DNA of 64,000 bases, taken from positions 48,196,721 to 48,260,720 of the forward strand of contig CM068385.1 in NCBI GenBank assembly GCA_034770075.1, read 5' to 3'. The translations under genes and the position numbers were made by a program. This DNA comes from Aralia elata. Taxonomy: Eukaryota > Streptophyta > Magnoliopsida > Apiales > Araliaceae. Every line of letters starts with the position of its first letter. The stretch's first letter is position 1. The notes beneath the pieces are model-generated. The model did no database searches and had not been told where the DNA came from. It was given only the letters and a program-made list of their open reading frames with translations. This document shows, piece after piece, positions 52,001 through 63,069 of the stretch.

Positions 52001-52512
52001 AGCTTTGTGCCCACCCTTTGTGTATCAACTATGTAGATTAGATATCCTACACATCTTTGTCTCAACATCCTTTTGGCTTACATCATCGTCAAACAACTCG
52101 CTTGTCTAGGCGACTTGCCGCCATAAAACACCACCTTTGACGGAATTATAATGTTCACACACTTCTTTTGGCAATCAATAATTTCCCCATGATTGAACAA
52201 CCAATCCATTCCCAGAATAACATCAAACTCCCCAAGTTGAATTGGGATTAAGTTCACCGACATCTCATGACCCTTAATATCTACCCAACAGTTCTTGTGT
52301 ATAAACTGAACAGGAATCACTTCTCTATTCACGATTTCTATGTTCATAGGGTAATCTAACTCTTCCTGTGGTAACTCTAATTTTCTAGCAAAATCATCGG
52401 ATATAAAGGAACACGTAGCACCCGAATCAAATAATACGTAAGCATTTTCATTGTTGACCGGAATGATACCTGACACCACATCCTTTGACTGCACAGCATC
52501 CTACACCGTCAT
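49091..52512 (-). pseudogene. pol: Gypsy protease-RT-RNase H-integrase of element G
   Basis: Protease (52078-52494) has VLFDSGATCSFIS with the catalytic DSG and VILGMDWL. It stops at 52078-52080 (TAA), where H has CAA. RT (51063-52068, two frames) has YRMAPVELKELM, TIKNKYPLPRIDDLFDQL and VVFIDDILVYS. RNase H (50525-50857) and integrase (49613-50515) keep YTDHKRLKYIF, YHPGKANVIADALSRK, HPGSTKMYQD, CLTCQK, TMDFVVGLPT and QSERTIQTLED. The tail (49091-49408) ends in an EATWELE-type motif. Several stops are CAA-to-TAA, CAG-to-TAG or TGG-to-TAG; two or more frameshifts lie near 51760 and 50870-51060. The frame is readable up to FNMTV near 52518, so gag is cut just before protease. Confidence 0.9.
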
Positions 52513-52745
52513 GTTGAATGTTCAGGTGGTAGGTCGATTAGAGAGGGAGGAGAGATCTGGAAGCAAGAATCAGTAGAACAAGAACGGGGGAAAGCAAAAT
52601 TTTGAAAGTCTAGAGAGAAGGTAGAGCGAAAATTCTAGAGAGAGAAACCCTATCCGTTCCTTCAAATAGCCAATGAAAAAGATAGTAAGAATATTGACAA
52701 CGAGAATATAACGCATGCTCATAAACTAACTCGACAAATATCAAA
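52513..52745. other. Unassigned stretch between G and H
   Basis: 233 bp with CT/GA-rich words (CTAGAGAGAGAAACCC) and no clear reading frame. It could be remains of G's gag or leader, or host DNA. H starts at 52746. Confidence 0.4.
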
Positions 52746-53086
52746 TGTAATGCCCCTGAATTTTGAACGTCATTATTAATTAAATATAATTTTAATTTTA
52801 ATGAATTAACTTTGTGTTCTTACTTAAACCTTTGGGTGTATTGGTGGATTATGTGACTATGTGATTTACAGATATAAATTTGTGTTAAGGGAATCACTAG
52901 TAGTATATTTAAACTAGTGAGCAAACCCTCAGGATTTATATCCATAAAGTGGACAAGGTATTTACTAAATTAAGTATTCAAGTAAATTGAATATAGTTAG
53001 TAAATAAAGTGTGTGGGTTAATTAATGAAAGTAGTTGTTAATGAGATATGGTCCAAATTGGATAATAATAACTTAATAGTTAAGTT
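52746..53086 (+). repeat. Truncated 5' LTR of element H
   Basis: Aligns with 56137-56474 up to the word TAGTTAAGTT, after which the sequence jumps into the protease/RT frame (CLTMMQANK). The primer-binding site is gone. Confidence 0.85.
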
Positions 53087-56000
53087 GTTGTCTGACGATG
53101 ATGCAAGCAAATAAATTGCTTAAGAAGGGTTGTTTAGGTTTTTTGGCTCACGTAGTGGACATTCGACGGGTCGAGGGTGAACTGAGTCAGATACCCATCG
53201 TAAGGAAATTCGCTGATGTCTTCCCAGATGAAATTTCGGGATTGCCGCCAGATAGAGAGATAGAATTTGTGATTAACTTGGTACCCGGGACGGCACCGAT
53301 ATCCAAGGCGCCTTACCGAATGGCACCAGTAGATATGAAAGAGCTGATGGTTCAATTGCAGGAACTGTTAGACAAGGGTTATATTAGACCAAGCGTGTCA
53401 CCATGGGGAGCGCCAGTTCTGTTCGTAAAGAAGAAGGATGGCTCGATGAGGCTTTGTATCGACTACCGTGAGTTGAACAAAGTTACGATTAAGAATAGGT
53501 ATCCGCTCCCTAGGATAGACGATCTGTTTGATCAACTCAAGGGAGCGAAGTACTTTTCGAAGATCGATTTAAGGACGGGCTATCATCAGCTAAGGGTGAG
53601 ACAAGAGGATATCCCGAAGACGGCATTCAGAACTCGTTATGGACATTTCGAGTTTCTGGTTATGTCATTTGGACTGACAAATGCACCAGCAGCATTCATG
53701 GATATGATGAACAGAGTGTTCAAGCAGTACTTAGACAAGTTCGTGGTAGTATTCATCGATGACATCTTGGTGTATTCAGTGATAGAGGAAGAACATGCTG
53801 AACATCTAAGGATTGCTTTGGAGGCATTAAGAAGGGAGAAGCTGTACGCGAAGTTTTCAAAATGTGAATTTTAGTTGCAGAGAGTGCAGTTTCTTGGACA
53901 TGTCATTGAGAGGAATGGTGTTTCGGTAGACCCAGCAAAAGTGGAAGCCATTATCAACTGGGAGCAACCGAAGACGCCAACGGAGATCAGGAGTTTCCTA
54001 GGGTTAGCGGGATACTATCGGAGATTCATCCAGGATTTCTCGAAGATAGCATCACCATTGACCAATCTAACCAGAAAGACGGTAAAGTTCGTTTGGACAG
54101 ATAAGTGCGAGGAGAGTTTTATGGAGCTGAAGAAGAGACTTAGCCAAGCACCAGTGTTGGCTTTACCGGATGACACTGGAGGTTTTGTTGTATACAGTGA
54201 TGCATCACACAAAGGTCTTGGTTGTGTACTAATGCAGCATGTCAAGGTCATTGCGTATGCTTCACGTCAGCTGAAGGACTATAGGAAGGGATACCTGCCT
54301 CATGACCTGGAGTTAGCAGCAGTGGTATTCGCTTTGAAGATTTGGAGGCAATACTTATATGGAGAGAGGTGCGAGATATATACAGATCACAAAAGTCTGA
54401 AATATATCTTCACTTAGAAGGAGCTGAATATGAGGCAGCGCCGATGGTTAGAGTTGATTAAGGATTACGATTGTGAGATTCTGTACCATCCGGGCAAAGC
54501 AAATGTAGTGGCAGATGCCCTAAGTAGGAAAGGCAGAGAGAAATTGATGAGGCTTAAAACTTAGGCAGAGTTGATAAAGGAGTTCGAACGTCTGGAATTG
54601 GAGGTTAAGTATCCGATGGAGAAGGACGGGAAATTATTTACACTGACAGCGAGCCCGACCCTATTGGATCAAATTAAGGAGGCTCAAGAAAAGGATGAGG
54701 ATTGTGATTCAATAAAGAAGCGAATTGCCGAAGGCGAGGAGCTTAAGTATAAGATTGATGGCACTGGGTTGCTAAGGTTTGAAGGGAGAGTCTGGGTACC
54801 GTTGGATCTGGAATTGAGGGAAGAAATCCTTTAGGAAGCTCACAGCACGAAGTACTCAGTACATCCCGGGAGCACAAAAATGTATCAAGATTTGTGGCGG
54901 AATTTTTGGTGGCCGAATATGAAACGAGAAGTGGCAGAGTGCGTTAGCCGATGTCTGACATGCCAGCGAATTAAAGCAGAGCACCAGCGACTGAGCGAAC
55001 TGCTTCAACCATTAGAGATTCCAGAGTGGAAGTGGGAGCACATCATAATGGACTTTGTGGTGGGACTGCCACCAACTCAAAGGGGTTTAGACGCCATCTG
55101 GGTAATTATGGACCGTCTAACCAAGTCTGCTCATTTTCTGCCAATCAAGATACGGTACAATCTAGAGCAATTAGCAAAGCTTTATGTGAAAGAGATAGTG
55201 TCACGACATGGAGTGCCGGTATCAATTGTATCTGACAGAGATCCGCGCTTCACGTCGAATTTTTGGAAAAGTCTACAGGCAAGAATGGGGATGCAGTTGA
55301 GGTTGAGTACAAAGTATCATCCTCAAACCGACGGACAGAGCGAGCGAATGATTCAGACCTTAGAAGATATGCTTCGGGTCGTCGGGTTGGATTTAAAGGG
55401 CAGCTGGGATGACCATTTGCCACTGGTGGAGTTTGCTTACAACAATAGCTATCACGCCAGTATCGGCATGCCACCGTACGAAGCGCTATATGGAAGGAAA
55501 TGCCGAACCCTGATGTGTTAGGACGAGGTTGGGGAGCGAAGATTGCTGGGACCAGAAATGGTGCAGTAGACTACGGACATCGTGCGACTGATCAAAAACC
55601 GACTGGTAGCAGATCAAGATCGCCAGAACAAATATGCCGACTTACATCGTCAGAAGCGGGACTTTGAAGTTGGTAGCTTTGTATTTTTGAAGGTATCTCC
55701 TTGGAAAGGAAAGATCCGATTTGGGAAGAAGGGCAAATTGAGCCCTAGGTTCATAGGACCGTTTGAGATTTTGAGGCAAATCGGCGAGGTGGCGTACGAG
55801 GTAGTGTTATCTCCTGAACTTGAGCACATTCACAACGTGTTTCATGTGTTAGTGTTGCGGCCGTATAAACCAGGCTATAAGCACGTTATCTCCTATGAAC
55901 CAATCCAAGTCGAGAAGGACTTAACGTATGAGGAAGTTCCTGTCTAGATACTCGATAGGAAGGAACAGAAGCTGAGGAACAAAACCATCTATTCCGTCAA

Positions 56001-56088
56001 GGTTCTTTGGAGGAATCACGCAGTCGAAGAAGCTACGTGGGAACTCGAAGAGAAAATGAAAGCGAATTATCCGTTTTTATTTGAGTAA
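53087..56088 (+). pseudogene. pol: Gypsy pol of element H, one frame with seven TAG stops
   Basis: A single frame runs to the TAA at 56086-56088 with no frameshift. RT (about 53290-54000) has YRMAPVDMKELM, SPWGAPVLFVKKKDG, LCIDYRELNK and VVFIDDILVYS. RNase H has VVYSDASHKGLG, YTDHKSLKYIFT and YHPGKANVVADALSRK. Integrase has HPGSTKMYQDL, CLTCQR, IMDFVVGLP, VSDRDPRFTSNFW and GQSERMIQTLED. The tail has SPWKGKIRFGKKGKLSPRF and EATWELEEKM. Stops, all TAG, are at 53872, 54415, 54562, 54832, 55519, 55567 and 55945. By comparison with relatives, two replace TGG (W) and three clearly replace CAG (Q); the other two are probably Q. This is decay by C-to-T type change rather than indels. Confidence 0.93.
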
Positions 56089-56121
56089 CCCTATTTTTGC
56101 AATTCCGAGGACGGAATTTTT

Positions 56122-56136
56122 ATAAGGGGGGAGGGA
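56122..56136 (+). other. Polypurine tract of element H
   Basis: ATAAGGGGGGAGGGA immediately precedes the LTR start TGTAATGCCCG at 56137. Confidence 0.8.
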
Positions 56137-56586
56137 TGTAATGCCCGTGAATTTTGAATGTCATTATTAATTAAATATAATTTTAATTTTAATGAGTTAA
56201 CTTTGTGTTCTTACTTAAACCTTTGCGTGTATTAGTGGATTATGTGACTATGTGATTTACTGATATAAATTTATGTTAAGGGAATCACTAGTAGTATATT
56301 TAAACTAGTGAGCAAACCCTAAGGATTTATATCCATAAAGTTGACAAGGTATTTACTAAATTAAGTATTCAAGTAAATTGAATATAGTGAGTAAATAAAG
56401 TGTGTGAGTTAATTAATGAAAGTAGTTGTTAATGAGATATGGTCCAAATTGGATAATAATAATTAATAGTTAAGTTAGTAATTTATTTACTAATTGACTA
56501 AGTTACTTAATTAATGAACCTAGTCCAATCATTTATATTAATCATGGATTTAGGTATTAATTGTGTGGCTTATTAAATGAGCTATC
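56137..56586 (+). repeat. 3' LTR of element H, left part
   Basis: 450 bp are present before copia element I begins at 56587. The remainder, if it exists, should lie right of the window or beyond 63070, but no matching sequence is seen up to 64000. Confidence 0.85.
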
Positions 56587-58501
56587 TGTTAGGTTTGTAT
56601 AACGCGAACATGCAATCAAATTACATAAATAAAGCGGAAGCGCGATAAAATCAGATTTTAAAATTTTATACAAACCATCACCATGAACTTTCTTTATGCA
56701 CAATTATTAATTAAACGAAAGAGATGGAGAATAAGAATTATACCCTTGTAGAATTCTAGCTTCCTCAGGTACAAGTTCACCTCCAATTCCTTTGCGTTCT
56801 CCTTGAATTTCACCGATTAAATTCCTTCCTTTGATCAACGTTAGCCACCCAAGTGTTTGGCCTCTAGAGGTGATCCACCAAGGAAGAACAAGTATTCAAG
56901 AAGATGGGTGTTTGGCAAAACCCTAGTTTTCTATCTCTATAGAAATTGTAAGTACTCTCCACACATCTAATGCAATAGTGTGTAACCCTAATCTATGATA
57001 AGACTTCTCTTATTTATAGATGTAGGAAAACCCCTTCCCTAAACTATTTAGGATTAGGGTTTCTATTTTAATTAAACTCCTTTAATTATATTCCTAATCC
57101 AATTAGGAATTAATGAGAGAGAGAGAGAGTACTTCTATTAATTAATTCTCAATCCCTATTAGGAATTAAATAATAGTTATATTAATTAATTCCCAATCCC
57201 TATTAGGAATTAAATAATAGTAATATTAATTAATTCTCAATCCCTATTAGGAATTAAATAATAGTAATAGTAATAATAATAATAAGACTCCTCTTATTAA
57301 TTTATATTTAATATTTCTAAAATATTAAATAATAAATATTAAGCTATTTAATTTATTCTATCTCCATAGATTAAATTAAATACACTTAACTTATTATTAC
57401 AATTATGCCATTTACTTCTTAAATAAATATTTTTCCTTTTGCGGTGTGACCCTTTAGGTTCTCCATATTAAACCGGTTGTGAATAAATCAATTAGAACAA
57501 TTCTAATCTTATTTAAATAAATAAATTAAACAATTTAATTCATTTAAATAAATAATATTTATTCTACAATAAGGGTAAGCCCCCTTAGCGATCAACGACT
57601 TTCCAGATAATATAGATTTCAACATTAATCACAAAAGAACCTTTGAGTAAATAGTTACCGTACAATTCAATCCTTCTACCATACAATGTCCCAATTAAAT
57701 ATAAGACATGGAATTTCTGTCAAGTCTTATTTTATTTATTTATATATATTTCGATTCCCAAATGCACAACTCTAAATAATGCAAATTTGAAACTCCTTTC
57801 TAATTTCATTCTGCCTTGGCCAAGGACTACTGAGTTATCATTTATCGAATCACATAGGACATTCACATCTTTTACTAGACGTGGTAGATTCTTTGTTGAT
57901 CATTCACCTATCTCCATATACAACTTATTATACCCAATCATACCCTTTGATATACCCTAAAGGTCTTAAGGGACATGTCAAAGTATAACTTATCATACAC
58001 AAGATACTATGATGATCTCAAGTCTAAGGATCACTTGTACTACTATCACTAGAGGAATTCCTATTGACAGCCGAGTAAAACTCCATTAGGTATTCCTTAG
58101 CGAGTCACGTTCAGTGAACTTATTCTCCAATAAGCACATACATACTTGCTTTAGTGTCTCCACACAAATGATTATGAGATCAATCATCCTCTTCATAAGA
58201 GCAAGCAACGTATGTACTAATCTATCCGGATTCACTAATCCCCAATTTAGTAATCCAACGATTAGGAACAATTTTAGTTTGTGAGCTATCTTGAATTTAT
58301 ATCTTATTAGCATGATCACCATCATGATTCTAAAAGCATTGTTCAAAACTATGGGTTTATCACATTTAATATAATAGCACCATGTAGATAATGTAAAATG
58401 CCTTTTAAAAAAATCAATTCTTTTATTAATAAATGAATAAGATTACAAAGTATATGCTGCATCATATCAAATATGATTGGATTGTGTGCATACTACTTTC
58501 A
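56587..58501 (-). repeat. 3' LTR of copia element I
   Basis: 1,915 bp with TG...CA ends. It is longer than the other copia LTRs because of the 44-bp repeat at 57137-57268 and a short GA run near 57116-57129. TATA box at 57009-57020. Confidence 0.92.
57137..57268. repeat. Three tandem copies of a 44-bp unit in LTR of I
   Basis: Units 57137-57180, 57181-57224 and 57225-57268, each beginning ATTAATTAATTC and containing CCCTATTAGGAATTAAATAA. The other copia LTRs here have one copy. Confidence 0.9.
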
Positions 58502-58515
58502 ATCTCCCACTTGCA
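58502..58515 (-). other. Polypurine tract of element I
   Basis: GCAAGTGGGAGAT on the minus strand lies between the polyprotein stop codon and the 3' LTR. Confidence 0.8.
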
Positions 58516-61500
58516 CTAAAGCCAATCACCATGGTATCTAATACCCATCTTCTCTAAGTGACGATCAAACTGCTGTTGTGTTAAAGCTTTAGTAAATGGA
58601 TCTGCAATGTTGTCTTGAGAGTCCACACGCTCCAGGGTGACATCTCCTATTTCAATGATCTCTCTAATCAAATGAAACCGCCGCAACACGTGTTTGGATT
58701 TCTGATGAGACCTGGGTTCCTTAGCCTGCGCAACGGCTCCATTGTTGTCATAGAATAAAGGTACTACTCCTCTAATGCTAGGAACCACTCTAAGTTCAGT
58801 TATGAACTTCTTCATCCAAACAGCTTCCTTTACAGCTTCATTTGCAACTATGTACTATGCCTCTGTCACCGAATCAGCAACTGTTTGCTGCTTGGAACTT
58901 TTCCAACTCACTGCGCCACCGTTTAAGGTAAACACGTACCCTGAAACGGATTTACTGTCATCTTGGTCCGTTTGAAAACTTGAGTCTGTATAGCCCTCTA
59001 GTTTCAATTCAGACCCACCGTAGACAAGAAATACATCCTTAGTTCTTCTCAAGTACTTTAGGATGTTTTTCACTGCCTTCCAGTGCTCTTCTCCTGGATT
59101 CGACTGATATCTGCTTGTTACACTAAGTGCATGAGCGACATCTGGTCTAGTACATATCATACCGTACATGATAGATCCTATTGCGGAAGCATAAGGAATC
59201 TTACTCATCCGGTCTCTCTCCTCAGGTGTCTTTGGGACCTGTTTCTTGGAGAGATGTATTCCATGGCTCATCGGCATGAGACCTCTTTTCGAATCTTCCA
59301 TGCTAAACTTCTTTAGCATCGAGTCAATGTACTTTCCTTGGGTCAAGCCCAGCATCCTTTTAGATCTATCTCTATAGATCTTTATCCCCAAAATATAGGA
59401 TGCTTCACCCAAGTCCTTCATGGAGAAGTGTTTAGATAACCAAATTTTGATTGACTGTAGCATAGGAACATCATTCCCTATCAGTAATATGTCATCAACA
59501 TATAATATAAGGAATGAAACAGCGCTCCCACTAACCTTCTTGTACACACAAGGTTCATCCTCATTTTTGATAAAATCAAACCTTTTGATTATCTCATCAA
59601 AACGGATGTTCCATCTTCGAGAAGCTTGCTTCAATCCATAAATGAATCGTTGTAGCTTACAGACTTGGTTTGTTCCAACCGTTGAAACAAAACCCTCTGG
59701 CTGTATCATATATACATTCTCCTCAAGCTCTCCATTGAGGAAGGCCGTTTTCACGTCCATTTGCCGGATCTCGTAGTCATAATAAGCTGCAATCGCAAGC
59801 AAAATCCGAATGGACTTGAGCATAGCTACTGGTGAGAAGGTTTCATCATAGTTAACTCCTTGTCTTTGTTTGAAACCTTTTGCAACCAGTCGGGCCTTAT
59901 AGGTCTCTACCTTGCCATCTGCTCCAGTCTTTCTCTTAAAGACCCATTTACACCCAATAGGCTTAATTCCCTCGGGTGGTGAAACCAAAGTCCATACTTG
60001 GTTTTCATACATGGAGTCCATCTCGGATTTCATGGCTTCTAGCCATTTCTCTGAGTCTTCACTACTCATAGCCTCTTCGTAAGTCAATGGATCATCATCA
60101 TCTATGATGCGTACCTCATCATCATCCTCTATGATGAATCCATACCTCTCAGGTATATTCGGTACTCTTCCAGATTTACGAATAGGTAGTGGTACATTAG
60201 GTTCTTCTACTTGGTCAGGTACCTGACTTTGATCCGTAGTATTTTGTGGTTCTTGAACTTCTTCAAGAAATATCTTACTCCCACTGACCCCTTCGAGGAT
60301 AAACTCCTTTTCCAAGAATGCAGCGTGTTTCGCTACAAACACCTTTTGATCAGTTGGATGATAGAAATAATATCCTAAACTTTCTTTAGGATATCCCACA
60401 AATCTACACTTGTCGGATCTAGTCTTCAGCTTATCGTGCTCAAACCTTTTGACATAAGCTGGACAACCCCAAGTCTTAACATGCTTAAGACTAGGTTTCC
60501 TCCCTGTCCATATCTCATATGGGGTCTTTGAGACGGATTTGGTAGGTACCTTGTTAAGTAGGTATGCAGCCGATTCTAGGGCATAACCCCAGAAGGATAC
60601 TGGAAGGTCGGTAAAACTCATCATGGAACGAACCATGTCCAACAATGTACAATTTCTCCTTTCAGATACACCATTCAACTGTGGCATCCCTGGTGGAGTC
60701 CATTGTGAGATTATACCATTTTCTTTGAGACAATTGAGAAACTCATTGGTTAAGTATTCCCCTCCTCGATCCGATCGAAGAATCTTAATACTCTTACCAG
60801 TTTGTTTCTCTACTTCACTTCTGAATTCTTTGAACTTTTCAAACGATTCAGATTTGTATTTCATTAAATACACATATCCAAATCTAGAATGATCATCAGT
60901 GAAAGTAATAAAATAAGAATACCCTCCTCGTGCATTCGTTGTCATAGGTCCACATACGTCTGTGTGTACCAACGCTAACAACTCTGTAACTCTTTCTCCT
61001 TTTCCAGTAAAAGGAGATTTAGTCATTTTACACATGAGACAAGATTCACAAGTTGGATATGATTCGTAATCAGATAGTTCTAAAAGCCCATCTTTATGCA
61101 ACTTGGATAATCTTGTTTCATTGATATGACCGAGTCTACAGTGCCACATAAAGGTATAATTAACATCATCTCTTTTTCTTTTCTTAGTTTGTTCAATTTG
61201 AAGTATATTTTCATGCAAGTCAAGTATGTAAAGTCCATTTAGTAAGTTCCCAACACTATATAAAACATTTTTATTATAAATAGAACAACTGTTGTTCTTT
61301 ATTATAATATCAAAACCATCCATATCCAATACAGAAATTGAAATAATGTTTCTAATGAGTGTCGGAACATAATAACAATTATTTAAACTAATGAACTTTC
61401 TCGAAGGCAGTGCTAAACAATAAGTCCCTACATCTAATGCAGCAACCTTTGCTCCATTCCCCACTCGTAGGACGACTTCATCTTTGTTCAGCTTTCTACT

Positions 61501-62493
61501 TCTGCTTACTCCCTGCATAATATTACATATGTGAGAACGACAGCCGGTATCCAATACCCAAGTAGAATTTTGATTTTCAGAAAAATTAATTTCAATCATG
61601 AACAAACCTAGATCGGAATTCGAAGCTTCTCCAAGCTTCTTCTGCTTTTGATCCGCAAGATACTCCTTGCAGTTCCTCTTCCAGTGTCCCGGCTTATTGC
61701 AATGGTAGCAAATTCCTTTGCTATCTGGATCAGGTTTCTTTTTATCCTTGATTTTCGCCTTGCCCTTAGTCTTCTTGTTTTTCTTCTTTTGAGAAGATAC
61801 CTTGGGCCTCTTCCTTTTCTTGGAAGAATCATCCACTAGTAAGACTTGATTCTTGTTGGATGAGAAGTGACCTTCAGCAGTTTTCAGCATGTTAAGTAAC
61901 TCAGGCAAGCTGACGTCCAACTTATTCATGTGAAAATTCACAACAAATTGTGAGAAGGTCTCCGGGAGTGACTGCAAGATCAAATCTTGACTTAACTCCC
62001 CATCCATCACGAACCCAAGCTGTCCAAGTTGTTCAATCAGATTGATCATCTCGAGGACATGAGTCTCAACAGCAGTGCCCTCGGTCATACGAGATCGGAA
62101 GAGCTCCTTAGATATCTGATATCTAGCAGTCCTACTTTGCTCACCATACAACTCTTTGAGGTGCAGCAATATAGTAGGAGCATCCATAGTTTCATGCTGA
62201 CGCTGAAGCTCGTTACTCATAGATGCGAGCATGATGCATTGAGCCAAGATTGCATCATCTTGCCACTTTCTGAAAGTAGCAATCTCTTCCTCAGAAGCTG
62301 TTTCTGCAACATTTGCAGGGACTGGCGAATTTAGGACATAAGAAATCTTTTCAGCAGTGAGAACAATTCTCAGATTCCTTAACCAGTCCGTGTAATTCGG
62401 TCCGGTTAGTTTGTTAGCATCAAGTATGCTACGCAGTGATAGTGAGTTTGACATTTTTAAATTCTGCATGTGAAATAGACAACATTTTAGCAT
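58516..62493 (-). CDS. gag-pol: Copia gag-pol polyprotein of element I, one in-frame stop
   Basis: 1,325 codons in one frame. The likely start is the ATG at 62454 (MSNSLSL), with an upstream ATG at 62493. In residues from 62493: gag about 14-250; CCHC knuckle 262-275 (CYHCNKPGHWKRNC); protease DTG 315-317; integrase zinc ligands H451, H456, C482, C485; integrase core D512, D575, E611 (35 residues between the last two); RT with D913 (QMDVKTAF) and YVDD 998-1001; RNase H with YTDSS near 1170. Codon 1213 (58855-58857) is TAG where E has GAG in TETEY, at or next to the conserved RNase H glutamate. Beyond it the frame is open to MGIRYHGDWL. Length and order fit a complete Ty1/copia polyprotein. 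Translation through the stop is unlikely, so RNase H would be lost. Confidence 0.95.
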
Positions 62494-63069
62494 ACATTTA
62501 ATTTATTAATCATCAAAATAAATTAGGTCTTTATTTAAATTGGTATCTCCCACTATTTTTATCAAACTATATTACCCTCATTATATAGTTCGGCAAATCT
62601 AATTAAGGATCTGCTAGTGAGATTAAGGATCCCATTTCAAATGTATATAGCCTTGTGTGTGCACAACAAACTATATATAAATAAATAGGTAGACAACTAT
62701 TGTTAATTACATCACCATGTAACTCCTTGTATTTTGCCTCTTAGATTATAATGGTCAAGTGTGTGCACATCCGAACTAAAATAATCTAAGTTAAGTCCAG
62801 CCTAGTACTTCCATATATGTGAAGAGAAAAAGACCGCCCTTGTGTGTGCACAACAAAGCAGTAATGTTCAATTCCTTAATAAGCATCAAATGTGATAAAA
62901 CAACATCTTAAATATTTAATACTCGCCTTGTGTGTGCACAACAAACTCATATTAAATATTTAATACTCTATCGTTTTACCATGCTAGAAGGTGACGTTCG
63001 ATATTCCAAATATCTTTGAACGCTTAGGACTTAATATATTACTTTGAGGGGTTTGTTATTATTAGTCTC
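62494..63069 (-). other. Untranslated leader of copia element I (3' part)
   Basis: Matches E's leader and holds four TGTGCACA-type sites (62656-62665, 62762-62770, 62842-62851, 62934-62943) at the same spacing. It ends sharply at 63069. Confidence 0.75.

Larger units (their letters stand above)
46179..52512 (-). mobile_element. Gypsy (Tekay/Del-like) element G, truncated at its 5' side
   Basis: 3' LTR, doubled polypurine tract, pol and protease are present on the minus strand. Gag, primer-binding site and 5' LTR are not found. It begins near the end of F's LTR: F's GTGAACACCAAATTG is followed by G's TGTGACACCCCC. It is related to F by LTR start (TGTAACGAA) and pol. Confidence 0.87.
52746..56586 (+). 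mobile_element. Gypsy (Tekay/Del-like) element H, internally deleted
   Basis: It has the first 341 bp of a 5' LTR (52746-53086), then directly the end of protease, RT, RNase H, integrase and tail, a polypurine tract, and a 3' LTR from 56137 that is cut by copia element I at 56586/56587. The LTR copies both begin TGTAATGCCC(C/G)TGAATTTTGAA. A deletion removed the rest of the 5' LTR, gag and most of protease. Confidence 0.9.
56587..63069 (-). mobile_element. Copia element I, nearly intact coding, 5' end truncated
   Basis: 3' LTR, polypurine tract, complete gag-pol frame and about 575 bp of leader are present on the minus strand. The leader matches E, A and B up to TTATTAGTCTC at 63069 and then turns abruptly into unrelated sequence. 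The primer-binding site and 5' LTR are therefore missing or displaced beyond the window. The left target duplication would be CTATC (56582-56586); its partner is not seen. Confidence 0.9.

Noticed and set aside
51809..52036. Plus-strand frames over the gypsy RT and protease regions of G and D
   Set aside because: They are antisense shadows of well-supported pol sequence.
52513..52745. CT-rich stretch as a host gene promoter or 5' untranslated region
   Set aside because: No TATA box, open frame or gene follows it. Elements H and G abut it on either side, so origin cannot be decided.
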